This document shows, piece after piece, positions 1-9,046 of a stretch of DNA of 12,638 nucleotides. The position numbers were made by a program, and so were the translations under genes. The notes below the pieces were generated by a model. That model had not been told where the DNA came from. It saw only the letters and a program-made list of their open reading frames with translations, and made no database searches. Location: positions 738,840 to 751,477 of the forward strand of contig CP070627.1 in the NCBI GenBank assembly GCA_020355945.1. The letters run 5' to 3'. Each line of letters begins with the position of its first letter. Positions within the stretch are counted from its first letter, which is position 1. The stretch comes from Candidatus Aminicenantota bacterium (GTDB lineage: Bacteria > Acidobacteriota > Aminicenantia > UBA2199).

Positions 1-3000
1 TATTTAATATGTATACCTTTGAATTGTCCAATGGTTTTCCGATGGGAATATGGGTCTTATACTCATGGTGAACCGGGAAAAACGTAGAAAACGTGGTGTT
101 CTCCGTGGGGCCGTACATATGAAGTATTTTTAAATTTTCGTATCGATTTCTTATTATATTGACATAATTGGGATGCACAAAATCCCCACCCACCAAAAGA
201 TACTTAAGACCGGCAAACATCCCGGGACACCGGGACGCATATTGACCGAATAATTGCGGAACCAAATGCAATAATGTTACGGCATGCTTAACAATGGTAT
301 TTTCTAATGTTTCCCCGTCCAGGAGAACGTCTTCTCCTGTTAAAACCAGGTTTAACCCGTTTAACAACGGCCCCCATATCTCGAAGGTGGTAATATCGAA
401 GGCAATAGAACCGGTAAGCAGCAGTCGATCCGTTTCTTCCAGGTCTATAAAGGCCGGGTTACTTACCAGGCTGACGATATTTCTATGCTCTATCATAACC
501 CCTTTGGGTGTCCCGGTACTCCCGGAAGTATAGAGCACATAGGCAAGATGACCCGGGTTTACCTGTACCCGGGGTTTTGCCTGGCTGCAGGTTTCCAGTG
601 CTTTTAGATCATATAAATATTTATGTTTTTGTTGAGGCTTTTCGTCGGTTTGTACTGTTTCCCGGCTGCGTTTATCTATGGTAATAAAGACATCATAGCG
701 AAATTTCGTCAGCTCGTTTTCTATGGTGTGGATTTTTCTTGAGAATCGGACATCACGAATCACGGGAAATTGGCTGGCTAAGTCTTCGAAAAACCCGCGG
801 GAAAGAAAAAGTTCGGCGGAAAAATCGGTTTTTGTTTTATAATTTTCACTGGTGGCGGCCCGCTTGAATTCGATCATTTCCGCTGTGAGTGCATCCTTTA
901 ACTCCTGGTCCATTACATCGCCGACAAATATGCTGCCTTTCTCTCCTAACATTTCCAGGGCCTTTTCCATCACTTTTCTAAAATAATTATGCCCGTGGAA
1001 AGATTGGATAACACTGTTAATGACGATAAGGTCGAAATTTCGTTCCCCGATGGCGTCGATTTCATGGGCCGGGATACAGGCCAGGGTAATATTTTTATGG
1101 TTCCCGGCTTTCACTAGCTGCCGGTTTTTTTCAATGATTTTTCTTGAGAGGTCCGTACCGTAGTAAAAACCGACCCGGGGGGCGATTCGATACATGCTGA
1201 ACCCTGACCCGCACCCGATCTCCAAAACTCTCATTTTTTTATGGAGATATGGAAGCAGCTTCTTTAATATATTGTCGCCATATTCATCCATTTCTTTCTT
1301 GCTGAAGGGTTCCCCTGTATAGCTGGTATTCCAACCGCCCAGTGTAATTTCATCAATGGCCGAATCTGCCACATAGTCCCAGAGCCCCTCATCCATTAAC
1401 CCGCTTTTTTCTTCTTCCTCTTCGGAGTATATGTCCATGCTGTCCGGGCAAATGGCGGTATTCAATAACGGGCATTCCCACAGCAGCCGGTTAAGTACCC
1501 GTACATATCGTTTTTGAAAAACCAATACCCTGACGGCGGCATCCTGTAAAATACTCTTAACACGTTTCTCCGGGAATAAAGGATTAATGGGCACATATGA
1601 ACAGCCAGCTTTAAGGACCCCCAGCATGGTGGCAATCAATTCCGGCGAACGGTCCATCAGCAGTCCAATGCCCTGACCGGGGTTCTCTCCTGTGTTTGGG
1701 TATAAAAAATTGGCGATTTGATTGGATTTTTTATCCAACTGTTCATAAGTAAGAAACCGGTCTTTAAAAACCAGGGCAGGTTTATCCGGGTTTTTGGCCG
1801 CCCGTTCACGGTACAACTGGTGAACCGTCTTTTCCGGCGGATAAAACTCACCTGGATTATTGAATTGGAAAAGCAGCAGGTGTTTTTCTTCTTCACCAAG
1901 GATATCGATGTCATCCAGGCGTAAACCCGGGTTATTCCCTACCCGGGCAATGATATTCAAAAAATGAGCGGCAAAACGTTGGATTGTGGCTCGTTTAAAT
2001 AATACGGTACTATATTCCAGGGTAAAGGAAATTTCATTCCCTGCCTCCCCGGTTTGATTAACGAATAAAGTTATATCAAATTTCGAGCTTCTATTGTCAT
2101 AATCGGTGACAGTAAAGGTTTTGTCTTTAATTTCCAGGCGGGCTCTTTCAAAATTCTGCACCACAAAGGTGACATCGAAAAGTGGATTCCTGGAAGTATC
2201 CCTTTGAATTTGCAGCAGGTCCACCAGCGATTCAAACTGTACATCCTGGTTTTCAAATGCCTTGATACTTTTTTCCTTTATTTCTTTTAGAAATTCCAGG
2301 CAGGTTTTTGAACCTTCTGGTTCACTTCGGATTGCCAGCATATTTACAAACATGCCGATGATATTCAGCAGGTTATCATGCCGTCTTCCCATTATCCCGC
2401 TTCCCACGACAATATCGTTCTGCCCGGTATATTTGTACAGCAGCAGGAAAAACATTGACATTAAACTCATATACAACGTTGCTCCATGTTTTGTTCCCAA
2501 TTTTTCCAGCTTTAATATATCAGGGTGAACCGGTGCGAATATATAGCGAGCACCTTCAAAACTCATCACTGCCGGTCGAGGATAATCAACCGGAAGATTT
2601 AACCCGGGAATCTCAGCGGAATCCGGGTAGATATTTAACCAGTATTCTTCCTGTCTCTTTATTTTCCCGGATTTGAACAGGTTATTCTGCCAGCAGGAAA
2701 AGTCTTTGTATTGTAAAGTCAACAGTGGTAATTTCTCACCGGCATATAGGCGTGTAAATTCCTTGATCAGGATACTCATGGAGGTGCCGTCACTGATGAT
2801 ATGATGGATATCGAAGAAAAACAAAAAATCATTCCCTGGTAATGAACAGACCCCGACCCGGAGTAATGGCGCTTTTGCCAGGTCAAAGGGTCTGACGAAC
2901 GTTTTGGCTATTTCCTCTATCTTTTTACTTTCTTCATATTTATAATACTCTATTTCAAATTCAACCGTATCATGAACTCTCTGTACCGGTTCTTCATCGA

Positions 3001-6000
3001 TAATGTGAAATGATGTTCTCAGTGATTCGTGGCGTTGGATCAATGTTTTAAAGGTTTTTTCAAATCGCTCTTCATCGGGTTTCTCCGTGACTTTTAGAAC
3101 AGCATAGATATTATAACTGGTCCCGATGTTCTCAAAGTGGTCCAGGAAAAAGAGCCGTTTTTGAGCGGATGATTGAGGGTAATACCATTGTTTTTCAACA
3201 AGGCTAACGGTTTCATAGATACTCTTTTTTAAGGTTTTTAGAAAATCTCCCAGTTCCTTTATGGTGGTATGACTAAAAAATTCTCCCAATGAAAGTTCCA
3301 CGGCAAACGTTCTACAAATCTTTGATACCACAATCGTGGCGTTAAGGGAATGACCCCCCAGATGGAAAAAATCATCTATTATTCTAATGAGTCTTTTTTC
3401 TATTCCCAGTACTTCCGACCATATCTCCGCCAGTTTTTTTTCAGTATCGTCCCGGGGCCCTGCATCATTCTCGCCCATCTGTATTCCCGGTACGGGAAGC
3501 GCTTTCCTGTCTACTTTACCATTGGGATTCAGGGGGATTTCATCCAATTGTACAAAATATGGCGGGATCATATAATCGGGCAAATCCCTGGCAAGATATT
3601 CCCGCAATTCCAGTGTTTCAATCGGCTTATCAGAAACAATATAAGCGCATAAATATTTATCCAATCTTTTATCTGAGTTTGCCGCCACTACGGCCTGTTT
3701 GATATACGGGTGTTTTAGTAACCGATTCTGGATTTCACCCAATTCGATGCGAAAGCCCCTGATTTTGAGTTGATGATCTCTCCTGCCGATAAAGCGAATA
3801 TTTCCCCCGGGCAGCCAACAAGCCAGGTCCCCGGACCGGTACATGGTTTTTCCTTTAAAATATGGATGTGGGGTATATTTTTCGGCGGTTAACCGGGGAT
3901 TATTTAAATATCCCCTGGAAACCCCGTTACCGGAAATGCAAATTTCACCAGGTATTCCCATAGGTACCACATGATCTTTATCATCCAATAAAACAACCTG
4001 GTTATTGGACAGGGGGACCCCGATGGGTACGATTTTCCCCTGGGGTTCGTGGGAAGAGTAGTTTAGCGAAGTGGCACATATAGTGGTTTCTGTCGGTCCG
4101 TAACCATTGATGATCCGCATATGGGGGTTTAACTCCATGTAGCTCTCCAGGACCTCATCCGGGATAGGTTCAACGCCCACCAGCATCTTATTCAATCTCA
4201 CCCGGTGGGGCTGTTTTTTCAACTGTTTATTGACCTCTTTCAGGAGACCGGGTGGAAGATAAATAAGGGTAATTTTTTCACGGAGGATGACTTCCACCAG
4301 TGAAAAGACATCAAATCTTTTGTGGTCCGGTAAGAGTATCAACTGCGCTCCAAAAAGCAGGGGCAGGAAAAACTCCCATACACTGACGTCAAACATGATA
4401 TTGGTAACGCTGAGGCAGCGGTCATGGAAATCAACTTTCCTATCATACCGGTTATACATATGATAGACAAAATTGATCACCTGGCAATGCTCGACACCAA
4501 CACCTTTGGGCCGACCGGTGGAACCCGAGGTGTAGATCACATAAGCCAGGTCACCGGATTGACAGGCATAACCGGGATTAGCAGGGGAACCGCTGAACAG
4601 CTCTTGTTGGTCAAGATTGATCCGCTTTCCTTTAAAGGCTATTTTGTCGGCGGCCTGGTTATGACATAATAAAACCGGTGTGGCCGAATCGTTTAAAATA
4701 TATTCAATCCTTCCCCCCGGGATATTGGGCGAAATAGGTAAATAGGAACCGCCTGCTTTTAATATCCCCATTATCCCGATCATCATCCGGACACAGGGTT
4801 CCGCCATCAACCCCACGACAGTATCGTTGGTAATACCGTATTCTCGCAGTACCCCGGCCAATTGATTGGACTCCTGGTTTAATCCTGAATATGTAATATT
4901 TTCATTGCCCACTGCATACTGCCTGGTACCGACTAAGGCTGTCCTATCCGGGATTTGGTGCGCCTGGTCCTGGAACAATTGCTGGATGCTTTTATCACGG
5001 GGATAACCCGGTTCTTCAATCCCATGGCTGAAATCCACCAATAATTGTTTTTTTTCTTCCCCGGACAATAGTTCTATCTCATGTGCTTCCTTCTCCGCAT
5101 CACTGGCCATGCGTTCCAAAATATTGCCAAAATGACAGGCCAACCGTATCACGTCTTCTTTATCGAATCGCGTATTATTGTAAATAAAATTAACCACTAT
5201 ATCATCGAAAGCCGAAATGGCCAATCCCAGGTCATAATGGGTCATTTCGTCCATTGAATAGGAATCTACCTTCCACTGACTTTGTTGTTCCCTTAAACGG
5301 GAATCCAGGGGATAATTCTCTATTGCCAGGATGGTATCGAAGGGGTCTTTATCACTTTTTCCCCGGATGAATGGGGCGAGTTCCACCAGTGGTGTACCCT
5401 GGAAGGTTTCCAGGGTGCCCAGGATCTGGTTTACTTTATAGAGCAGGTCCTTTACCTTTTCACCCGGTGTTGTCTTTATCCTGAGGGGAAGCGTATTAAT
5501 AAACAGGCCCACCATGTTCTCTATTCCCTTAATAGGCGCGGACCTGCCCGATACCGTGATACCGAAGATCACATCGCTGCTGCTGCCATACCTTTGCAGC
5601 AGGATACCCCAGGCACAATAAAAATAAGCGGCCAGTGTGAGTCGATTCTCTTTAGCAAATTTTTCTAATTTATCTTTTGGAGCCTGGTTCAATACAAACC
5701 GGTAATTTTTTTCTCCCGGGTGCACCGGGTTTTGTTTTAAGTGTTTGATGGGCAGTTCAGGTTGATTATCGAAGCCCTGCAGGTAGTTGGCCCAGAATTG
5801 TTTTTGTATTTCCCGGTCTTGTGTTTGCTGCCAGCGGATAAATTCCTTAAACCGTGGTTTGGCCGGTGGTGTCGGTACTTGATATCCTTTAAGCAGCGCA
5901 TCATAGGCCTGGAAAAATTCATGCAAAATAATCCCGGTGCTCCAGCCGTCATACAATATATGGTGATTACAGATAAGGATGTAATAGTGGTCCCGGCCCA

Positions 6001-6406
6001 TCTTGCCTAAAACCACCCGGAAGGGCACTTCCGCCTTATTTAAGTCGAATTTGGTTTTCCCGGGATCCTGTTTAATTTTTTCCAGGTATCCTGTCCGGGC
6101 TTCTTTGTCTCCAACACTGGAAAAGTCTTCATATTTCAAGTTAATGGTGTGGGTCTTCAGTACCACCTGGGTGGGCTTTTCCGGTCTTTCCCAATGAAAT
6201 ACGGTCCGCAGTGTCTCATTGGTCTCTATAACAAAATTCCAGGCCCTTTCAAAGCATACCGTATCGATTTCCCCTGATACCTCCAGGATTAACCGGTTGA
6301 CATAGGAATCGCTTCCGGGATCTTTTAAATAGTGAAATAACATCCCTTGTTGTAGGGGAGTTAAGCCAAGAATATCCTCTACATTCTTCCTATCTATTTT
6401 ACTCAT
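1..6406 (-). CDS. Multimodular nonribosomal peptide synthetase, C-A-PCP-C-A(MT), 3' end outside window
   Basis: Cytosolic peptide-assembly enzyme; 2135 codons read without a stop from ATG at 6406 to the window edge. Domains by residue: condensation ~12-445 (HHxxxDG motif H148-G154); adenylation ~476-970 (A3 L620-G635, A4 FDVS 672-675, A5 GYGPTETT 768-775, A7 YRSGD 856-860, A10 lysine K964); carrier ~985-1045 (LGGHS, phosphopantetheine Ser1020); second condensation ~1076-1490 (SSAQKRLFFL 1079-1088, HHIISDG 1201-1207); second adenylation from ~1500 (A2 ~1596-1609, A3 from ~1954, A4 FDITTFE 2003-2009, A5 2098-2105). A methyltransferase lies between A2 and A3 of the second A domain. The protein opens with a condensation domain, so it probably receives an upstream acyl or peptidyl donor. 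The GGHS carrier motif and lack of an epimerase suggest no D-residue at the first visible module. The start is fixed: no other in-frame start lies between it and the upstream stop, and the C domain begins at once. The Shine-Dalgarno is weak. The final carrier and later modules lie outside the window. Product unknown. Confidence 0.96.
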   Translation of the reverse strand, partial: MSKIDRKNVEDILGLTPLQQGMLFHYLKDPGSDSYVNRLILEVSGEIDTVCFERAWNFVIETNETLRTVFHWERPEKPTQVVLKTHTINLKYEDFSSVGDKEARTGYLEKIKQDPGKTKFDLNKAEVPFRVVLGKMGRDHYYILICNHHILYDGWSTGIILHEFFQAYDALLKGYQVPTPPAKPRFKEFIRWQQTQDREIQKQFWANYLQGFDNQPELPIKHLKQNPVHPGEKNYRFVLNQAPKDKLEKFAKENRLTLAAYFYCAWGILLQRYGSSSDVIFGITVSGRSAPIKGIENMVGLFINTLPLRIKTTPGEKVKDLLYKVNQILGTLETFQGTPLVELAPFIRGKSDKDPFDTILAIENYPLDSRLREQQSQWKVDSYSMDEMTHYDLGLAISAFDDIVVNFIYNNTRFDKEDVIRLACHFGNILERMASDAEKEAHEIELLSGEEKKQLLVDFSHGIEEPGYPRDKSIQQLFQDQAHQIPDRTALVGTRQYAVGNENITYSGLNQESNQLAGVLREYGITNDTVVGLMAEPCVRMMIGIMGILKAGGSYLPISPNIPGGRIEYILNDSATPVLLCHNQAADKIAFKGKRINLDQQELFSGSPANPGYACQSGDLAYVIYTSGSTGRPKGVGVEHCQVINFVYHMYNRYDRKVDFHDRCLSVTNIMFDVSVWEFFLPLLFGAQLILLPDHKRFDVFSLVEVILREKITLIYLPPGLLKEVNKQLKKQPHRVRLNKMLVGVEPIPDEVLESYMELNPHMRIINGYGPTETTICATSLNYSSHEPQGKIVPIGVPLSNNQVVLLDDKDHVVPMGIPGEICISGNGVSRGYLNNPRLTAEKYTPHPYFKGKTMYRSGDLACWLPGGNIRFIGRRDHQLKIRGFRIELGEIQNRLLKHPYIKQAVVAANSDKRLDKYLCAYIVSDKPIETLELREYLARDLPDYMIPPYFVQLDEIPLNPNGKVDRKALPVPGIQMGENDAGPRDDTEKKLAEIWSEVLGIEKRLIRIIDDFFHLGGHSLNATIVVSKICRTFAVELSLGEFFSHTTIKELGDFLKTLKKSIYETVSLVEKQWYYPQSSAQKRLFFLDHFENIGTSYNIYAVLKVTEKPDEERFEKTFKTLIQRHESLRTSFHIIDEEPVQRVHDTVEFEIEYYKYEESKKIEEIAKTFVRPFDLAKAPLLRVGVCSLPGNDFLFFFDIHHIISDGTSMSILIKEFTRLYAGEKLPLLTLQYKDFSCWQNNLFKSGKIKRQEEYWLNIYPDSAEIPGLNLPVDYPRPAVMSFEGARYIFAPVHPDILKLEKLGTKHGATLYMSLMSMFFLLLYKYTGQNDIVVGSGIMGRRHDNLLNIIGMFVNMLAIRSEPEGSKTCLEFLKEIKEKSIKAFENQDVQFESLVDLLQIQRDTSRNPLFDVTFVVQNFERARLEIKDKTFTVTDYDNRSSKFDITLFVNQTGEAGNEISFTLEYSTVLFKRATIQRFAAHFLNIIARVGNNPGLRLDDIDILGEEEKHLLLFQFNNPGEFYPPEKTVHQLYRERAAKNPDKPALVFKDRFLTYEQLDKKSNQIANFLYPNTGENPGQGIGLLMDRSPELIATMLGVLKAGCSYVPINPLFPEKRVKSILQDAAVRVLVFQKRYVRVLNRLLWECPLLNTAICPDSMDIYSEEEEEKSGLMDEGLWDYVADSAIDEITLGGWNTSYTGEPFSKKEMDEYGDNILKKLLPYLHKKMRVLEIGCGSGFSMYRIAPRVGFYYGTDLSRKIIEKNRQLVKAGNHKNITLACIPAHEIDAIGERNFDLIVINSVIQSFHGHNYFRKVMEKALEMLGEKGSIFVGDVMDQELKDALTAEMIEFKRAATSENYKTKTDFSAELFLSRGFFEDLASQFPVIRDVRFSRKIHTIENELTKFRYDVFITIDKRSRETVQTDEKPQQKHKYLYDLKALETCSQAKPRVQVNPGHLAYVLYTSGSTGTPKGVMIEHRNIVSLVSNPAFIDLEETDRLLLTGSIAFDITTFEIWGPLLNGLNLVLTGEDVLLDGETLENTIVKHAVTLLHLVPQLFGQYASRCPGMFAGLKYLLVGGDFVHPNYVNIIRNRYENLKILHMYGPTENTTFSTFFPVHHEYKTHIPIGKPLDNSKVYILN
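660..1406 (-). other. Methyltransferase domain inserted between A2 and A3 of the second adenylation domain
   Basis: Residues ~1667-1915 of the NRPS form a class I SAM-dependent methyltransferase. Motif I is VLEIGCGSG (1727-1735), followed by an acidic strand end (GTDLS, about 1749-1753) and the segment INSVIQSFHGHNYF, which resembles the NSVxQxF stretch of NRPS methyltransferases. The distance from A2 (ending near 1609) to A3 (near 1954) is about 345 residues, against about 65 in the first A domain of the same protein, so roughly 250-280 residues are inserted. A4 and A5 downstream are intact, so this is an interrupted adenylation domain, not a broken one. In such enzymes the methyltransferase usually acts on the tethered amino acid; N-, O- or C-methylation cannot be told from this sequence. 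Confidence 0.88.
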
Positions 6407-6489
6407 TTTAAAGTTATTCCCGGTCCTCTGCCCGCTATCCCATCATTCCAATCAATTGTGAGCGAAGCCGACTAAGTTCTAATGGTTAC

Positions 6490-8763
6490 TTACATTACCA
6501 GGGCATAACCGATTTTCAGGAAGAAGGTGCGGTTTGACTGGGTTAAGGGTATATGTAGATACTGGTTTTGATATATTTGCTGATACCCGTAATGATCGTC
6601 GGAATAGCCCAGGAATAATACGGTCTGGGGGTTTATTTTATAAGAAAGCAGAACCTGGGAAAACAAATGTCGATATTTGGGATCAACCCGGGTGGTGTAA
6701 AGTTCGGGATTGCGGTCATAATGGGCATATTGCAGGATAGTGCGCAGGAAAAGCCGACGGTTGAACTGGTAAACAATAAGAAAATTGCTGAGGTTGGCGG
6801 TATATAAACGGCCCGCATCCACATTGAGCCGTTCAAAGATATGGTCAAGGCGCAGCATAAGATGTTTGCCCCATTTATATTCGATAATGGGGTTAAGGTG
6901 GACCCGGTTTCCTTGCTGAACATTGGTAAAATCAACCTGGTCACCGATTATCCCGTCAAGCCCCAGGTAAAGAGAAGCAGACGGGTGCAAACCAGCCTGA
7001 AAGGAAACATATTTTTCATCGAACTCTTTTCCCAGGTACCACCGTTTGCCAAAATTAATAAGCGAGTCCAGGTAAGTCTGAAGCGGGCCCTGGTAAATAA
7101 TCTTGAATCGAATATCTTTGTAAAGGGGTTCGGGATTCTCCACTGTGTACTGCCGCGTAATCGCGCAGGCAAAAAAGAGGTTGGTAAACCAGTGGCCGGG
7201 GTTACGGCGAAAGGAGTAGCGCAGACGGGACCGCAAATACTGGTAATTAGCCTGGTCATTGACTCCCAGATCGTGGCGGTAAAAAGGGGTTACCCTCTGG
7301 TAATCCGTAATAAACCCCCACTTTTGAGTAACGTGCTGGTAGTTAAGCGCCAGGGCGCTGTCTTTTAATGTCCCGGTGGGCTGTTCATACTCAGCCGCCA
7401 CCTGCCCCGGGTAGTGGGTCCAGGAATAGAGATATTGAAATAATATCTTATCTTTTGGGGTAAACTTCCACCTGGCATCTACGCCCACCACCCGATTGAA
7501 ATAATCATCTCCTTCCCGGTCTGTTACCAGGAAACCCACGGCAGATGATTTGCCCACATCCCCGCGGTATCGCAGGACAGTGGAAATATTTTTCATGTTT
7601 ACCAATGCGGAAATCGAACCCTGGCTCCAGGGAAAGGCAAAACTGGTCTGGTTGTCTTGCAGTGAAAAAAAACCAATGGAATGGCCCCCCTCTTTACCGG
7701 TTAACTTAATCCCAAAATTCGGCTCTACAATGGTTCGCGTATGGATGACGTAATAGATGGATTCAAATATGTTGCCATCTTCAAGGAAGAAAGGACGTTT
7801 TTCCGGGTAAAATAAAATAAACTGGTTATTCACATCCAATTGGGCGTAATCAGCTTCGACATTGGAAAAATCAGGGTTAACCGCAGCACTGAGGGTCAGG
7901 TTCGGGGTAAAACGCCATCGGGCTGTCATACCGGGATTTACCTGGCGAGTTTTATCGTCAAATTTTCCTTCAGGGAAATCCTCTCGCTCCTGGGTCAGCA
8001 CACCGGTAAGGGTAGGGTCCAATTCAATGTTTTTCCCGGGTTTGATCCACTTAAAACCGATTATCTTATTTGCCTGACACATATAGCAGTTGTTGTCCCG
8101 GTCCCGGGGAAACAGGCCAATCTCATGGGGCAGGTTGCGGGGATAGCTGCGAATCAAATCGATTCCCCATACCTGCTCACCTTCCCGGCGTTGGAATCTC
8201 ACCACACTAAAAGGAATCGACATTTCAACCACATACCCCTCCGGGGTAACCCGTCCGGCAGAATCCCATATAGCATCCCATTGAATTTCGTAGCCTGAAA
8301 AACCAATAATCTTTTCAGCCTGGACACCATAAGGATTGCAATAAAAATTATAACTGAGCCGTGAATCATTAAAGGTATCCAGGACAATTCCCACATAATC
8401 ATCATGCCAGATTTTATCCCGGTCCGTAATCCTGGCACGGATTTGCGACGGATTGGGATCATAGGCCCGAAAAGCTGCATACAAGAAGTTGCTGCTGGAA
8501 GTCAACAGGGCTTCTGTCCTCACCGGGGGGGCAATATTTTCTCCAGGTTCTACTTCGTACTTGAGCTCCAACACCAGGGCCTCCTCCCAGGCTTTGTCAT
8601 CGAGGATACCATCGATTTTTACCTTTGCCCCTGCCTCGGGCACAGCATAAGGCAACTTTGGTGATTCTTTCTTTTCACTCCATATAGGCAGTGAAAAGAC
8701 AAGCGCTAAACAAAAATACAAAAATACAAAAAAGACTCGTGCTAGAAAAGTAGATTTATCCAT
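6490..8763 (-). CDS. DUF5916 exported protein with N-terminal CBM9-like domain
   Basis: 757 residues. A hydrophobic signal peptide (residues ~8-28, before a charged SEKKES stretch) predicts export. Residues ~45-240 resemble the carbohydrate-binding family 9-like domain, opening with VKIDGILDDKAWEEA and containing the WDAIWDSAG and GYVVEMSIPF stretches. The DUF5916 hallmark follows: NPDFSNVEAD at 296-305 and PEKRPFFLE at 320-328. The remaining ~420 residues alternate aromatic and polar residues with short turns and end in an amphipathic strand, which fits an outer-membrane beta-barrel. The biochemical role of the family is unsettled; binding or processing of an extracellular glycan or peptide is possible but unproven. 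Start supported by AGAGGAA at 8771-8777, 7 nt from the ATG. The NRPS begins 83 bp downstream on the same strand with no clear terminator between, so read-through is possible, but a functional link is not shown. Confidence 0.92.
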   Translation of the reverse strand: MDKSTFLARVFFVFLYFCLALVFSLPIWSEKKESPKLPYAVPEAGAKVKIDGILDDKAWEEALVLELKYEVEPGENIAPPVRTEALLTSSSNFLYAAFRAYDPNPSQIRARITDRDKIWHDDYVGIVLDTFNDSRLSYNFYCNPYGVQAEKIIGFSGYEIQWDAIWDSAGRVTPEGYVVEMSIPFSVVRFQRREGEQVWGIDLIRSYPRNLPHEIGLFPRDRDNNCYMCQANKIIGFKWIKPGKNIELDPTLTGVLTQEREDFPEGKFDDKTRQVNPGMTARWRFTPNLTLSAAVNPDFSNVEADYAQLDVNNQFILFYPEKRPFFLEDGNIFESIYYVIHTRTIVEPNFGIKLTGKEGGHSIGFFSLQDNQTSFAFPWSQGSISALVNMKNISTVLRYRGDVGKSSAVGFLVTDREGDDYFNRVVGVDARWKFTPKDKILFQYLYSWTHYPGQVAAEYEQPTGTLKDSALALNYQHVTQKWGFITDYQRVTPFYRHDLGVNDQANYQYLRSRLRYSFRRNPGHWFTNLFFACAITRQYTVENPEPLYKDIRFKIIYQGPLQTYLDSLINFGKRWYLGKEFDEKYVSFQAGLHPSASLYLGLDGIIGDQVDFTNVQQGNRVHLNPIIEYKWGKHLMLRLDHIFERLNVDAGRLYTANLSNFLIVYQFNRRLFLRTILQYAHYDRNPELYTTRVDPKYRHLFSQVLLSYKINPQTVLFLGYSDDHYGYQQIYQNQYLHIPLTQSNRTFFLKIGYALVM

Positions 8764-9006
8764 TTTATCTTTCCTCTAAAATTACTTTAAGTCGCCTGTT
8801 TATTGAATACCGGATGAAACTATCGAATGAGCTTCCGCCCTTAGTACCCCGGTGGGGTCACCCCACAAGTGATATTCTTATCACCCGGGTGAATTTCAGC
8901 CCCGGATACTATAACGCCACCACAAAGAGGCTTTTTCATTTTTACAGCCTGTCCATTCTGGGAATTTGTCCCTTAAAGCTTGAAAATCCTCTTCTTTGTA
9001 CAGGGA
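8764..9006 (-). promoter_or_regulatory. Long, potentially structured 5' leader of the DUF5916 gene
   Basis: About 240 nt with no convincing gene and higher GC than the DNA just upstream. Plus-strand positions of the pairing elements are: GTGGGGT/ACCCCAC arms at 8852-8866; GTGATA/TATCAC arms with a 4-nt loop at 8869-8884; a perfect 12-bp palindrome TCACCCGGGTGA at 8881-8892; AGGCT/AGCCT at 8928-8950; and GGGA/TCCC at 8960-8972. In the transcript the CCCC segment can pair either with the GGGG before it or with the GGGG after it (8847-8850), so two hairpins are mutually exclusive. A Shine-Dalgarno (8771-8777) sits at the end. I do not recognise a known riboswitch class. A decayed mobile or dispersed element is the alternative. 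Confidence 0.4.
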
Positions 9007-9012
9007 AAATTC

Positions 9013-9041
9013 ATATTAACATCTATTAAAAATTTTTTCAA
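9013..9041 (-). promoter_or_regulatory. Sigma70-like promoter for the DUF5916 gene
   Basis: On the minus strand, TTGAAA (9036-9041) is separated by exactly 17 bp from TAATAT (9013-9018). Transcription would start near 9006, giving a 5' leader of about 240 nt before the DUF5916 ATG at 8763. The surrounding DNA is AT-rich, so chance matches are easier here; the exact 17-bp spacing is the main support. Confidence 0.5.
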
Positions 9042-9046
9042 TACTC

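Noticed and set aside
1921..1950. Frequent CCCGG/CCCGGG strings, such as the two CCCGGG sites here, as a possible regulatory or restriction-related motif
   Set aside because: They occur across coding DNA throughout the window, often as Pro-Gly or Arg codons on either strand, so codon and dinucleotide preference explains them without a special function.
1..6406. Possible frameshift or pseudogene status of the NRPS
   Set aside because: Reading the minus strand codon by codon from 6406 gives continuous NRPS sequence with core motifs in order and no in-frame stop to the window edge.
6841..7368. A 175-codon plus-strand open frame, plus several shorter ones, antisense to the DUF5916 gene
   Set aside because: They lie wholly inside a well-supported long gene on the other strand, lack domains and ribosome sites, and look like shadows.
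8814..9029. A 71-codon plus-strand open frame between the DUF5916 and DUF1684 genes
   Set aside because: No ribosome site and no domain. It overlaps the dyad-rich leader and promoter of the DUF5916 gene, and its sequence is better explained by that structure or a dispersed repeat.
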